Assembly (NCBI GenBank): GCA_022818135.1 | Contig: JAFMSR010000016.1 | Coordinates: 11,147,302 to 11,211,301 of the forward strand | Direction of reading: 5' to 3' | Length of the DNA stretch: 64,000 nt | DNA from: Saxidomus purpurata | Lineage: Eukaryota; Mollusca; Bivalvia; Venerida; Veneridae | In this document: positions 47,300 to 62,000 of the stretch, one piece after another | Layout of the letters: every line of letters starts with the position of its first letter | Numbering within the stretch: position 1 is the stretch's first letter | Program-made: the position numbers and the translations under genes | Notes under the pieces: model-generated | Databases searched by the model: none | Seen by the model: the letters and a program-made list of their open reading frames with translations, nothing else | Told to the model about the DNA's origin: nothing

Positions 47300-48990
47300 T
47301 ATAACAAGAGTGCCAAGCTGCCACAAAATATGCCTGTCAAAAGTTGGATGAAGATTGAGTGGTAATTAAAATAACTGTTTGTTTAAATTGTTACGATTCA
47401 TGTTGGGAGAAATTATTTGTGAAATTTTAGCAATTAATGAGCCTTAACATTTGGTAAAAACATTTCAGCTATTAAAGGGCAATAACTCCAGAGTGACTGC
47501 AGCTGTGTAGCTGGTTGTTAAAACTTGGCCAGGATATTGTGCCCATAAACAATCTGGTCAAGTTCAGTGAAGACTTCATGAAAATTGTTGGAGTTTAAGA
47601 GCAGACAAGGCTAATTTAATCAATTTTGGATATTTCAAGGGCAGTAATCCAGAAGTGCCTGAGGCAATTTGGCTGGGTACAGAATTTGGCTGAGATATCA
47701 TGCCAACAAACATTTTGACCATGGTTGATGAAGATCGGATGTTAACTGTTGGACTTAGAGAGAGGACAAGGCTATTTTTTAAAATCAATTTTGAATGATT
47801 CAAGGGCCATAATCCATAAGTGTCCAGGGCAATTTTGCTGGTTATCAAACTTGGCTGAGATATCATGCTCACAAACAGAGGTCAATGTTTGTTAATGCCA
47901 CCACCAGCTGCCCACCACTGCAGGTGTTCCCATAATACATCCTGTCTATGTAAGGGCGTATAAAAAGGATTACCCGAACATGTTTGATTTGCAAGGACTT
48001 ATCTATTGTGATGACTGTATAGTGTCTGGTCACTTGCAAAGGTCCACCTCTTGTGTGACCAAAAATTACAACAATCTCAAACAAGAGGGCCATAATGGCC
48101 CTATACTGCTCTTTAAATAAACTTGGTAGGGATCCATTAGACAATGCTACAGACAAAATATCTAAGCTCTGGGACTTGCAGTTTTAGACAAGAAGACTTT
48201 GGAAAATCTCCCTTTATAATTCTGTAAAACAAGCCCCGCCCCGTGGCAGCCATCTTTTTTGATGATTATAATTTTTGAAGGGGTTACCAAAGGAAGATTT
48301 CTGTGAAATTGTTTCAAAATCAAACCAGTGGTTTTAGAGGAGATTTTTAATGTTTTCCATAAAGTCATAAAGGAAAAACAAGCCCTGTCCGCTGCCATGC
48401 TTTTTGACAAATAAAAATTAGTTGAAGGAATTTGGTAGCGGGTCACCCAAAGGACATTTCAGTACAATTGTTTCAAAATCAGACATATGGTTTCAGACAA
48501 GAAGATTTTTGAAGTTTTTCCTTTTGGTTGTACAAAAGTTTTGTATGGATCCACTTTCTTTAAAGGAATTTTGAATTTAGTAGAGGGCTTTTAATCGATC
48601 AGAATAATTTGAAAGAATTTGGTACAGCGTCATCCAAGGAACTTGTGAGCCAAATCACTTTCAAACCAGGCCAGTGGTTTTTGGCAAGAAGACTTTTTTA
48701 GTTTTCACTATATATATATACACAAAGAAAACTTGGCCTACCCCCTGGCCGCCATGATTTTTATTGGATCAAAATAATTTAAAGGAATTTAATAGAGGGT
48801 AAGTCAAGAAACATTTGTGCTGAATTTCTCTGAAGTTGGGCCAGTGGTTTCTGACAAGAAGACTTTAAAGTTTTTTCCTTTTGGTTACCTTGTCAACCAT
48901 AATTTTGCATGGATCAAATTGATTCAAAGGAATCTGATAGAGGACCACGCAAGCATTATTGCTCAGGTGAGCTAACAAGAGCTGTCAGTA
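47300..48990. repeat. Diverged interspersed repeats of two kinds
   Basis: 47340-47880 has about 150-bp units (aatttggctgagatatcatg, ttgatgaagat). 48080-48990 has about 150-bp units (ggtttcagacaagaagattt, catgatttttattggatcaa) and opens with agagggccataatggcccta, closing with gctcaggtgagcta. Confidence 0.65.
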
Positions 48991-48997
48991 GGTCAGC

Positions 48998-49777
48998 GCT
49001 CGACTTTTAAGTGCTTGTCTATAAAACAAAACTTTGACAGTTAAGGGCACACAAGACTTTAACTAGGAATTTCTAAGTACAAATCAAGAAACATTTTCAC
49101 AGAGTTATCTTCTCTTGCTTACAGATAGGTCTCATGATGATACATAAGTACTCCAACTTTCAAAGTAATATCTCAAATGGTTAAGTCAACAAGTGGACAA
49201 GAATGAAAATTTTAACTGAGTTTCTAAGTCAAAAAGGGCCATAATTCAAATAAAATCATTGACAGAATTACCTTCTCCTGCCCTTGTTTTGAGATCATCA
49301 TGGTAAACAAGTATTCTTACTTTCAAATTAATATCTCAAACAGTTTAGTCAAAAAGTGGACTGGTACGAAAAACTTAACCAAGATTCTCAGTCGATAAAG
49401 GGCCTTAATTTTTAAAACAAATCCCTGACAGAGTTACCTTCTCCTGTCTACAGATGGGGGTAATGATGCAAACAAGCATTCAAAGTTTCAAAGCAATATC
49501 TCAAAGGGTTAAGGCAATAAGTGGATTTTACCCATATTCAATGTATTTTCTAAGTAGAAAGGGGCATAATTCTGTCAAAAACCTTGACAGAGTTATGTAC
49601 TCTTGTCTGTTGATGTAAGTCATGATGGTTAACAAGTATGGTTAGTTTCAAAGCAATACCTCCTATGGTTTTGAAATAAAGTTAGGTGGTACCAAAAACT
49701 TAACCAAGGTGTGACACCAAGGCCAACGCCGGGGTGAGTAGGATAGCTCCCCTTTTCTTCGAAAAGTCGAGCTAAAA
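48998..49777. mobile_element. Element with GCTCGACTTTT ... AAAAGTCGAGC ends (copy 2)
   Basis: Inverted ends gctcgacttttaagtgcttg and gaaaagtcgagctaaaa. The interior matches 23453-24280 (aactttcaaagtaatatctc, ttaagtcaacaagtggacaa, cagagttatgtactcttgtc). Confidence 0.75.
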
Positions 49778-49925
49778 CCAAGACCCTGCAGACCCAACTG
49801 TGAGCTAGCACTATGCAGTCATTCGGAGAGAGGGACCATATTTCAAATATAATGAAGTTATTTTACGAAATGTTCAGGATGATTTGAATATTTTCACACA
49901 GAAAATAAGCAAATTTAAACTGTAA

Positions 49926-50020
49926 TCATACATTTTCTTGAAGAGGTTCCCTCTGTTCTAGGTTGATAGCCTCAGCTGTCTCATTTGCATCATGTGGATC
50001 ATCAATGTTAGATCTTGATG
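49926..50020 (-). CDS. Ig receptor exon 7: cytoplasmic tail
   Basis: Acceptor actattcag; stop TGA at 49928-49926. It encodes a Ser/Asp/Glu-rich tail (SRSNIDDPHDANETAEAINL) ending REPLQENV. No ITAM or ITIM tyrosine is present. A donor-like GTATGA overlaps the last codons, so a longer form cannot be excluded. Confidence 0.75.
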
Positions 50021-53000
50021 CTGAATAGTGATAAACATAATACAGTTTATTATTGTGTAACTTGAAGCACCAAACAAGAGGGCCATGATGACCCTATATG
50101 GCTCACCTGAGTCAAGTGCATTTGCCTGGTGGGTGTGGCCAATTTTGACAACAAAGTCACTATTTTATATGCTTTCCCTATGTTTCCTATATATTTGGAG
50201 CATTTCCTTGCTGCAAGATTTAACTAGCACTTCTTTAACTAAACTGATGATGAAGTGACACTATACTAGCTGTTAATAAGGAACATTATTTTTAGTTCCA
50301 AAGATGATCTACAATTTCTCATGTCAGATTTGAACAAGAAACGACTTGAATACTAAAGAAAGGCATATGTCACCATTGTTTTAGAGTGAATAGAACATGA
50401 TTCTATCATTATCCTATCAGTAAATTATTTCAACTATTATCAGTAAATTCAAAGTGATCCTGGGACTTTAAGTGAAACATTGTTAAAGCTTCACATGCAT
50501 ACCATGTGAGAAGTTAACATAGCTGTGACCCAAACACTGCATCTTAATTTAAGAAGTTTTGTGACTGTAAAAATGAATGAAATACAGTCGCAAAGCTATT
50601 TTTAACTTTCCTCACACCTTTCATTCATACTAGAATTGCATTTATCATTCTGCATGTATTATAAAACTGTATAATATTGTCATGTATGTATACAAATGTA
50701 TCATGTAAATTTTGTTGAAACTTGAAGCACTAACTTCTTGTTTTTGGTTACATACATGTACATTATTCGCATGTCATCATCTATAATTCAAGTCAATTTA
50801 CCACTTTTCCTGTCTTCCCCTCCCATGCCCAAACAGATCCAACATTTATAACACAAACAGATGCTCCCCAAAGCCTCCAGCTTTTAATGAGCAGCACAGG
50901 TTCTGTTCTTGCAATTGAAAACTTAACAAGTTTAAAATCATTTGCTTGAAAATTGTAATTGTAGGCAAGCAAAAATGAAAAATACTTAAAGGCATAATTC
51001 AATCATATGCCAAGATAAAGTTATAAATCTTGAACATTTCACTCCATTCAATATCCTTATATTTTGCTAAATGAACAGTAAATCTGTTGTACGATATTTG
51101 AGCTAATTGTTCCATACAAGCATAATTTTACAAGACGAAGGGAGATCATTCAGAAAGGGCATGGTAGAGTTAAGGTTATTAAGACCCTGAATATCTTCTA
51201 TCGCTACAGCTAATATCAAGTAAATTTGTTTTATGGTTTTGGAATTATAATTCAGACAAGCATAATTTAATAGATTAAGGGAGATGGTTCTTAGTCATTG
51301 CACACCCTCTCAATGGGACAAGAAAAGGAAAATCAAGATATTGTGTTAAGGAAAACATAACCCAAGTCATATAAAATGTGGTATGTTGCCGATAACTTAG
51401 CAAAAGCTCATTTTTTGGTAAACTTACTATTTCCAGCCTGATTTCTCTTCCGTTTAATGCAACAATAGATTACTACAAAGACTAGTAGTAATATAAGAGC
51501 TACCGCTACTACTATTCCTGCAACTAGCCCACCATCAACACCTCCATCCTCTTCATCTGGAGGCTTTTCACCAGGACCTAAAAGATGCAAAAACAGCGTA
51601 AAAGATTTGAATTTTAATCCTATATCACTAGGAAACTGCTCTCTGGATTGCTCATGTACAAACCTCCCTAAAATGAGGGACACTGCTCGTCACTGGCCCA
51701 ATACAGTAAACATCGTTCATAACGACTCCAGATACAGCAAACATACGGAAATAAGGAACAAATTTTCTCTGTCCAAGTTTTTTCTTTCTTTATTTTATAT
51801 GAAAATGCTATATGGATATAACAAACTCCGAATATAAGGAACAAATTTAAACTAGAGGGTTGTTTTTTTACACAAAAACATATGAAGTCTCTTGCATACA
51901 CAAGATTAACTGTGGACAGACAGATGACAAACAGGCGACAGACAGACTACGGATACCAGGCGATGACAATAACTCACCCTGAGCACGAGCTAAAAAGTGA
52001 ACATCTATATACAACATATCACTTTATGTCGGTATTTTTCGTAGGTTTAAACAAGTGCCCAAGATTCACTGTGGTTTAGAAAAAATGGTTGTCTTTGTAA
52101 TGAGAGAATGGGCAATGTTCAGCGGAAAAGAAATGAAAACAAACAGGATATTTCAAATTTCGCGATTTTAACTACTGTAAAACACTTTAATTTCGTGACA
52201 CCGAAATTTCGCGATTTTTGTCTAATTTCGACGTTTTTAATAATTCGCGTATTTTTGAATTCGCGAAGTTCAACATCCTGAAAATTGAAAGTGACCTCTT
52301 CAAAACTTGGTTTTCAACTTAGTATACACTTGCGTCGTATAAATTAACCCAAAGCCGAAATTGCCGTTCCCTGTCAAAATGTTTAATTCTACTTGTATGT
52401 TTGTTGAATTAATCACTAGTACTACATATCACTCGCCTGACATGCACAAACTATAACAGGTTTGTAATTGACTGATTTAAGTTTAGGTAGCCAACAACCA
52501 AAGATGTGCAAACAAATTTAAATTCAATCGATTTACAAGTTATTGTCAAACAAACAAAGAGATGAGCTTGTAAAAACCTTATTGACACCTGTTATCCGTA
52601 ATTGTTTTAACACGTCTGTGTTAATAGACGCTTAGACAATGATCAATTTACAACCTGCCATGTTGTTAATTTACGTTTTCGAACATGGGACTCACAAAAC
52701 GAATTGGGAGTAAAGGGGGAAACATCTACCTTGCATACGTCAAGGTACGGTCAGTTAACTTCATAACATACAAAAGGTACGTTTGTAATTTCCACAAATT
52801 CGGATGAAATTTAATTCGGATTAGGAATTTTTCACGACATTCTTGAATTCGCGAGTTACTGAAATCGCGAATATTAGCGAAAATTAAACGATCGCGAATA
52901 AAACCTGTTTTACAGTAAATGAATCACAGTTGACTTCAGTCTTTACACATCGTTTGGCAGTACATGTATAATTGAATCATGCCTGCACTGAAGTTTTGTC

Positions 53001-56000
53001 TTGTATTGTTTGTAAGGTGCTTAATCATAGACATTTGAAATCAAATCTAAAATTATACATAATCAAAATCACAGAACTGCCAAATTACTCCACCAAACAA
53101 TTTTTGATATATTTGCCAACAACTGATTCTGTCCTTGCGAGTTACGACCAATGCAGATCATGATCAGCCTGCAAATCTGTGAACTCTTATCATGATCTCC
53201 GCTGTAGCTATTCATTCAGTAAGTTTTCAGTGAACACCCCTTTGAATAACAAATAGCATCGTCCAACTGAAAGACGGGCAAGTCTATTTTAGAAATTCAG
53301 CAGAGTCAGGATGACACAAACAAATATTTACCAATTGTTATATTTCCAGACCAAGTGTTGTGTCCTCCTGTGATAATCAACATCACTGGTTCCGTACTGT
53401 TTAGGAATTCAGTTATGGATGTTGTTACGTTATCTTCTCTCTTAAGTGATGAGGATACAGTCCCAGTGCCTATCCACGTAATATTCACAGGCGTGTTTCC
53501 ATACACACTGACCTTATGCTGGCAGGGGACCTTGTTGCAGTTTGTCACATTAAAGACTGAAATATGAAAATATTGGTATTTTAAATCATTAAAACACATG
53601 CATGTCATTAACAAACAGGTGGACTACAGTGTGTTGTAGCCAAAATTCTTCAACTGACCCAAATTTGCCTATACTAACATGATTCATTCTAATTGTCAAA
53701 ATAGCAAAGAAGGAAATCAATTGTAATAAATATTGCAATAAATAACATATAGATGCGCGCACCAGTATGAGTCATAATTATATTGACATAACAAAAGGGC
53801 CATGATGGCCCTTTATCGCTCACCCGAGTACAACTGCTTTTAACAAAGTTGCTAGAAATCATTGAAACAACCTTTCTGACAAATTTCAAGGATATCTGGG
53901 CTGAAAATGTAACATCTAGTGTTAACAAGGTTTTTCCATATTTGGGCTCTGTGACCTAGTTTTTAACCCCAGATGACCTATATTCGAACTTGGGCTAGAA
54001 ATCATCGAAACAACCTTTCTGACATATTTCCAGGATATTTGGGCTGAAAATGTAACATCTAGTGTTAACAAGGTTTTTCCATATTCAGGCTGTGTGACCT
54101 AGTTTTTGACCCCAGATGACCCATATTCGAACTTGAGCTAGAAATCATCTTAATCTTTGGGCTGAAAATGTTACCTCTAGAATGTTAACATGGTTTTTCC
54201 GTATTTGGGCTGTGTGACCTAGTTTTTGACCCCAGGTGACCCATATTAAAACTTGAGCTAGAAATCAACCAAACAACCTTTCTGACAAATTGCCAGGATA
54301 TTTGGACTGAAACAGTAGCCTCTAGAGCCTTAACAAGATTTTTCTATTTTTGGGTCATGTGACCTAGTTTTTCATCCAAGATGACCCATATTCAAACTCA
54401 TCCAAGTAATTACTGAGACAAACATCCTGACCAAGTTTCGTGACAATTGAGGCAAAAATGTGACCACTAGAGTGTTAACGAACTAAGTGTGGACGGAAGA
54501 CGGACGACGGACATTCATCGATCCTAATAGCTCACCCTGAGCCAGCTCAGGTGAGCTAAAAAAGGACGTCAAATTGCACTGTATGACATACTAGTAAATG
54601 TCCACATAAAAGTCTAGTTATAAATGTGTTGGACCTTAGGCCCTTGTGGTTTATCACTGCACATCGGAAACATCAAATGGTTGTTTATTATAGGATGAAC
54701 AATGCTTAAACTGATATTACTTCTTAAATATACAGTTCAACTAATACAGCATTAAAATGTTTTTTATTTCATATTAGAATAGAGTGGACTACTGTTACTT
54801 CGCCCAAGACCCTTTAAATACAACTTTTGATACAGTTTAAAAGAAAGTCTGACGAGAATTATTCATTTTATATGCCAGACTGTATTATTAACAGAATAAA
54901 TCAAGCAGCACCCTGTCAACTGTTAGAAAAAAATGTCTAAATGTCTGTCCAAAACTTGTAAATGTGAAATTTGTACTCTTGAAAAGGAGCTAGTTCTAGG
55001 ACGAATGCAAAAAAGATATTCTGGTCCACATCGCCTCCAGGTTAAATGGTAAGGAGTTCCCAAGTCAATTTCCCTAACCACTAAATGATTGAGGGGCATG
55101 GGTTCAAGCCCTGCTACCAACCATGTCCCTGTAAGTGAGAAAACTGGTAGTTTTTCATGGAGGAAAAGGGTCTATTCTAGTATTGGTCCTTCCCAGGAAT
55201 GATGGTTTCAGAAACTGCCCGCCTGTAAATAACTGAAATACTGTTAAGACAGGTGTTAAGCGCTCAGAAAAAAAAGATTGGAATATGTCCAGGCTTAAAC
55301 GATGCCTCACATTTTTCTTTAATTTCACTGAGTGACACATTTCTTTGTCAAGTGGTACGATCTATTGAAAATACGCAAGTAAAAATGCACAGTGTATCCA
55401 ATGTTTTCAAGATGTCTGACTCAACAACTGTTCTGGCTAGTACCATTACTGTAATGCCAAATAAAATTTAATACCAAATCTGACAAAAAATAGGCTGTAA
55501 ATAAACCACAAGCATACAGAATGTTTTTTCTGCATTGGTCTTGAAATCTGATACTGGTAATCAATAACCCTTTAATCTTGAGATTAATACAGTACTCTTT
55601 ATAAAATGACTCTGGATATAACAAAATTCCGGATAAAAGAAACAAATTTTCTGGGCCTGAGTTTACTCCTTCTAAATATAATGACAATTCTGTATGGATA
55701 TAACAAACTCTGGATATAAGGAACAAATTTAAAAGGTCCCAAGGAGTTTGTTATATACAGAGTTTACTGTATAATTTGTTGAGAAGGCTGAGGCCGGTAT
55801 ACAGCAACTTTCTGAGAAAGTACATGGTACGATTCCAGCCTCAGGAAATCCTCAAAATCCAATCTCGCAAACTGTCCATTTTCTTTAGCCCTAATTCCTG
55901 GGTTATATTTACGATAATGGCTTCGTCTGTATCTCACTAGAAGGATTATTACAGGAAAATAAGTGAATCACCTGAAAGTTTTTTCTGAAACACAGCTGCA

Positions 56001-59000
56001 GTTCCATGTTTTATTGCAGCTTCCATACTACTTTTGAAAGCTGTATCAGAAGTAATAGCGCATGTTATATTTCTAAATGCATCTTCTATCACTGAAATAA
56101 AAAGTAACAATATCAGTGTAAAACTGTGTTTTAAAGTCCAAGGATCACATTTACAAGGCGCTCTCACTTTTCAAGAAAGATGTCTTACTGACAGAAATGA
56201 CCTTTATTTGTACCAAAAACATTCCTAACTTTGTTTTTTAAATCAATAAGTACATAATTATTAGAATCATATTGCAGTATTTGTTTCAATCATATTGCAA
56301 AAAACAAGAACGGCTTTCTGGCAATTCTTGTTCTTGAAGAAAAATTTTGAATATACAAGAGCTGTCCCTCACAAGTGACAAATGCCCTCGAAAGAGGTGT
56401 CTCACAGTCTGTGTCCTCTCCATGTGCTCAATAAATGTGCTATGTAATTTTAAAATCCTTCCATGCATGACAAAGTTACCATGCATTCAGTATTCCATTA
56501 CTTTTAAACAGTAAGTGTGACCTTGACCTTTGAGGTAGGGAGATGGTTCTTGCACGCGACACATCAGCTTGATGTGCTGAACATTTGTGCCAAGTTATTT
56601 TTAAATCAATCAATGCATGTCAAAGTTATAGTCCAGACACAAATGTATGCATATATACAAGATTCCATTACCTAAAAACTCTAAGTGTGACCTTTACCTT
56701 TGAGGTAGCGATGTGGGTCTTGCACATGACACATCGTTTTGATATGCTAGACAGTTGTGCCAAGCTATTTTTAAATACTTCAATGCATGACAAATTTACA
56801 TTCCAGACACAAATGTGTGCATATATGCATATATAGAGGAATCCATTACCTTCAAACTCAAAGTGTGACCTTGCATGACAAATTTACAGTCCGGACACGA
56901 ATGTGTGCATATATGCATATATAGAAGATATATATAGAAGAATCCATTACCTTCAAACTCTAAGTGTGACCTTGATCTTTGAGGTATGGACGTGGGTCTT
57001 GCATGCGACACATCGTCTTGATATGCTAGACATTTACGCCAAGTAATTTTAAAATCCTTAAAGTGACATTATGCGCATTTTTTTCAAGTAAAAATCCAGC
57101 TGAATATGGTGTGTGTCCAAAGCGTAGAGGAAATAATACCAAAAAACACCAAACTATTCACGCTACCAGTATGAAATAATAACTTTCCAAATATTGATTT
57201 TCTAATCTGACTGGGAGAGTCAATTTAAGAAAAGAACAACTTCATGCAGGAGTTGCTTCCTTCCACTGCCGAAATCTCTACCAACATCAACAACGACACA
57301 ATCAACTATCATTTTATCAGTCCGATTTTTTTATATCTAGAGCATCAACTTAAAATACTAATGCGGCATAATCATTTATTTAACACATTTAAATGAACAG
57401 CAACCAAAAATTGCTTTTATAAAACTGTCACCAAAAATACACTATGTGCAGTAAGATGCGCATAATGTCACTATAAATGCATCACAAAGTTACAGTCCGG
57501 ACACGAATGTGTGCATATATAGAGGATTCCATTACCTTCAATCTTTAAGTGTGACCTTGACCTTTGAGGTTGGGACGTGGGTCTTGCATGCGACACGTTG
57601 TCTTGATGTACTTGACATTTGTGCCAAATTATTTTAAAATCCTTCGATGCAGGACAAAGTTACAGTCCGGACACGAATATGTAAGTGGGGACGCACAGAC
57701 AGACCGACGGACAGTGCGATTTTAATATGCCACCCTTCGGGGGCATAAAAAGAAAGGCATATGTCAACACTGTTTTAGAGTGAATACATTTTAGAGTGAA
57801 TACAACATGGTTCTATCATTATCCTATCAATAAATTTACATATCAGTAAATTCCCAAGGGATCCTGGGACTTTAACTAACATGATAAACTACAGAGTTAT
57901 CACTGTTATATTTAAATACCCCTCAACACCCCCCCCCCACCCCCTCACAACAGAAATGATTTAGTTTGAAGGGGACATAATTTTGCAATGCCTTAAAGTT
58001 TCTGACAAGAAGATTCTTTAAGTTTTACTATAGATTATATTTCTATGTCAAACATATGACCCAGCTTCATGCAAGGAACATCCCTGCCAAGTTTCACCAA
58101 CATTGCCTTAGTTTTTTTAAAAAGAGATGTCGAAGAACTGTGCCAGGTGTGCTAAATAGGGGAATGGCTGACCACATACAAGTGGACTGATTGACACAGT
58201 GATTCCAGAATATCCCCGCAAATGAAGGATAAAATATGTAAGTTATTCCAAAACTCCTTCAAAAACAGCACTCACCAAAAGCCATCTGGATTTACATGAA
58301 TCCTCCCTATATGACACAAACATACATGTAACACAATATGACATAAATAGTTACACACAGAATAATCATGATCAGGCTTTAGAGAAATGAGAAAACAATA
58401 TACCAGCTTTGTTGGATTTTAGGGGAAAGTCTCTGCCCACTAGATTCCCATTGACAAACCAACGAATGACAGGCTGGAAATCAAGGTCATTAACAACAAG
58501 GCAGGAAATTTCTGTGTGACTGTGTTCCTTGACAAAGTTTGTCTTGTTATCAGCTGTAAAAAAAGAATTTCAATTATTAGCTAGATTTAGAAATTCTATG
58601 TATAACAATTCAATACAACGCATAATAAATTAATAATATAGTGGTAATATGATACAATTCAAATACATAAAATGCTCCACAACATCAATATTTTAGCTCC
58701 CAAGTCCTGAACCTTTACCCAGCGGAAATCAAATGAGTCTTGTGACAAGTGCAGATCATGATCAGCCTGCATATCTGTACCTGACTTTTCCCCCAACACA
58801 TGATTTAGAAACAGCAACTGCATTTCAAGTATCATTCATTCTCGACCATGACATTGCATAGTCATTTTTAGGGGTAATAGAACTTTAATTGAAAAATACA
58901 TCTAAAACCCCAATACAAAGAACATTCAATTTTATTTGTACTTTTTTTCATAACTTTTAATTATTGTTTCAAGTCCCAGCCAACACTAGGATTTCTCCTC

Positions 59001-62000
59001 AGGTGAAACTGCCAAGACCCCTGACAGGTGCATGTTGAGGAGACAGATGTATCTATACAAGGGAATCCAGATACAATGTACCAGACCACAGCTGTTTACC
59101 AACAGACCCCTTGGTTCTTTTACATGCCCAGTGTATAGCACCAATACATTAGTCTACCCCTGGGTTTATAACCAGTTCATCTCATGAGGGGTTGGAAACA
59201 CTGGAGTGTTTCTGAAATTTCCTGTGCCCAAGCCAGAATTCGAACTGGGGACCTCTGGATTGGCAGTCCAGAGTGTTAACCACTATGACTCAGATGCTTT
59301 TAATGCAGTAGCAAGTATTTAGACCTGTATGATGAAACTGTCTTCACCATTACACTCACTGTACATGTATCTGAAACATTTTAATTCATTAATATGAGCT
59401 ACACTTTACCTTCTACAACATAGAGATGAGTTGTCACACTGACTTTTTGACCACCCGCTGGAATTACATGACATGTATACGTTCCTGCATCTTGTTTCCT
59501 CAAGCCATGTATGGTGTGGTGTATCTCAGTATGATTTTCTTTTATCCCATCTGAATAATCCTTTTGAACTATCTTCGTTCCATTATGTTCCAACTTAAAC
59601 ACAATTGGCTCATATTTCTCACTTGTGTAACCATGAGGAGACCTACACTTAAACTGTACTTCACCTCCTATTTTGATAACAGAGTCCTCAGGCGTTAATG
59701 ACGCTCCAGTCTTATCTGTAAAATAGTAATGTTCAAAAATTTTTTCAGTCCTGAAACACATCTTTCTGGTAAATGGTCACTAAAGTAACATTTTTCTTAA
59801 AACAATTTTTTATTTTGCTGCTATTGCCATTTATAGAAAACTAGCCACACCCCCATGGTGGCTGTGACATACCAACACCAAGAGGAGTGTCTAACTAAAA
59901 GACATTTTATGTTTTTCCTTTTGATTCCAATGATATAAAACACAGTCTTGTCTTAAAAGTACATGTAGATTCAAATGACTAATAAAGGACAATGAAAACA
60001 CTGGTTCAATACCAGCAGAGCTGTTGCTTGAAGTTAAATGTTCACAATGTGTCACCAACCGAAACAGACAGCAACAGCTATCACAAAACTCAAAATTAGC
60101 TGTAAATGCTCAAATATAGCTGAGGAAACAAAAGGTCAGAGTAAAATCTGCATGACATACTGTGACTCAAACAAATTACAGACCGTAATATTGTAGAAAA
60201 GGGCTTAGACCATGCTATCTGCCATGGTAAAGGTTTGAATCTCAAAGAGACCATTTTTAATCCCAGGTGGATAAGTTCTTGCATGTGGCGGACTAAAGGG
60301 CTAGCTTAAAAATATTTTCCAAATGCCTACCTGAAAGGTGCCAAGGCATTAACAAGTGAATGTGAAAATAGTGTCTCATAATTATGTCATGCCGAAGGTT
60401 CAACGCAAAACTGTTAAACAGTCGTGACTTTATTTCATATATCTTATGACTGTTTTGTGTTGAACCCTCAAACTGCTGTCTAACAGCATTAAGATAACTT
60501 ATCAACAAAAGCAAAAGCTTTACTGGTCAAATTTATTTGACGTTGAAGCCAGCGAGATAGTTTTTGGATGGGCGCTTTCTTCTAAGGTTTGACAAATGAA
60601 AACTTTACAAATATCAGATACAAACAAGAGATGTCTCATGACAGCACGCTCGACTATTCGAAAGCTTGTCGGTAAAATGTTTTTTTTTTGTCTAAGAACA
60701 GGACTGGTGTATTGTGTAATTGTCTATAAGAATTAAGGTCAAAGATATGAAACTTGTTCAAAGACCTATGTAAATGTACATTACATGCAAAGCCTTACTC
60801 TGGATTCTGTAAGCCAACTGGGGGGAGAAAGGGGGGAGATAATTTCAAAGAAATACATGACCTTGTATATTTGATCATGAATAACTTTGTAACGTTTCAA
60901 AATTGGTATGTTTAAAATTAAAAAAGCATGACTGCTGCATGCTGCATAATTATTCTATGACATTTCAAAAGTAAGCCATTTCGAGTATTTCCATATAATA
61001 GTCTGGTAAAAACTGTGACAAAATTCCATATAATAGTCTGGTAAAAACTGTGACAAAATTCTAAGTTAAAAAGGGGCATAAATATGTCAAAAATCAAAAA
61101 CATTGGTGAAGATGTTGATAGTAAACATTCATTTTAAGTTTCAAGTCAATACGTTTGATAGTATTCAAGATATTTGACTTCATAAGTCTTTAACTAAAAT
61201 TCTAAGTTAAAAAGGGGCATAAATCTGTCAAAAATCAAAACATAGTTATGAGGATTGTTTCTTCATGTGAAGATGTTGATGGTGGACACATGATTTGAGT
61301 TTCAAGTCAATACCTTTGAAAGTATTCAAAATATTTGCCTTTATAAAATCTTTTACCAAAAATTCTAAGTTAAAAAGGCGCATAAATCTGTCAAAACTCA
61401 AGACAGAGTTATGGGGATTGTTTCCTCTGGTGTAAATGTTGATGGTAAACATATAGTTTGAGTTTCAAGTCAATACCTTTGATAGTTTTCAAGATATTTG
61501 ACTTTATAAAAAAAATTAACCAAAAATTCTAAGTTAAAAAGGGGCATAAATCTGTCAAAAATCAAAACAGAGTTATGGGGATTATTTCCTCAGTTGAAGA
61601 TGTTGATGGTAGACACATACTTTGAGTTTCAAGTCAATACCTTTGATAGTATTCAAGATATTTGAATTTATAAAAAACTTTAACCAAAAATTCTAAGTTA
61701 AAAAGGGGCATAAATCTGTCAAAAATCAAAACAAAGTTATGGGGAATGTTTCCTCATGTGTAGATGTTGATGGTAAACATATAGTTTGAGTTTCAAGTCA
61801 ATACCTTTGATAGTATTCAAGATATTTGACTTTATGAAAAACTTTAACCAAAACAAGAAAAGGGGCATAAACTGTCAAAATCAAAACAAAGTATGGGGAA
61901 TGCCCATGTGTAGATGTTGATGGTAAACATATAGTTTGAGTCAAGTCAATACCTTTATAGTATTCAAATATTGACTATGAAAACTTTAACCAAAGCAGAC

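Noticed and set aside
59225..59297. Functional tRNA-Gly-like gene on the - strand
   Set aside because: The anticodon arm is good, but the acceptor stem does not pair and the sequence runs into a SINE body; it is a SINE head.
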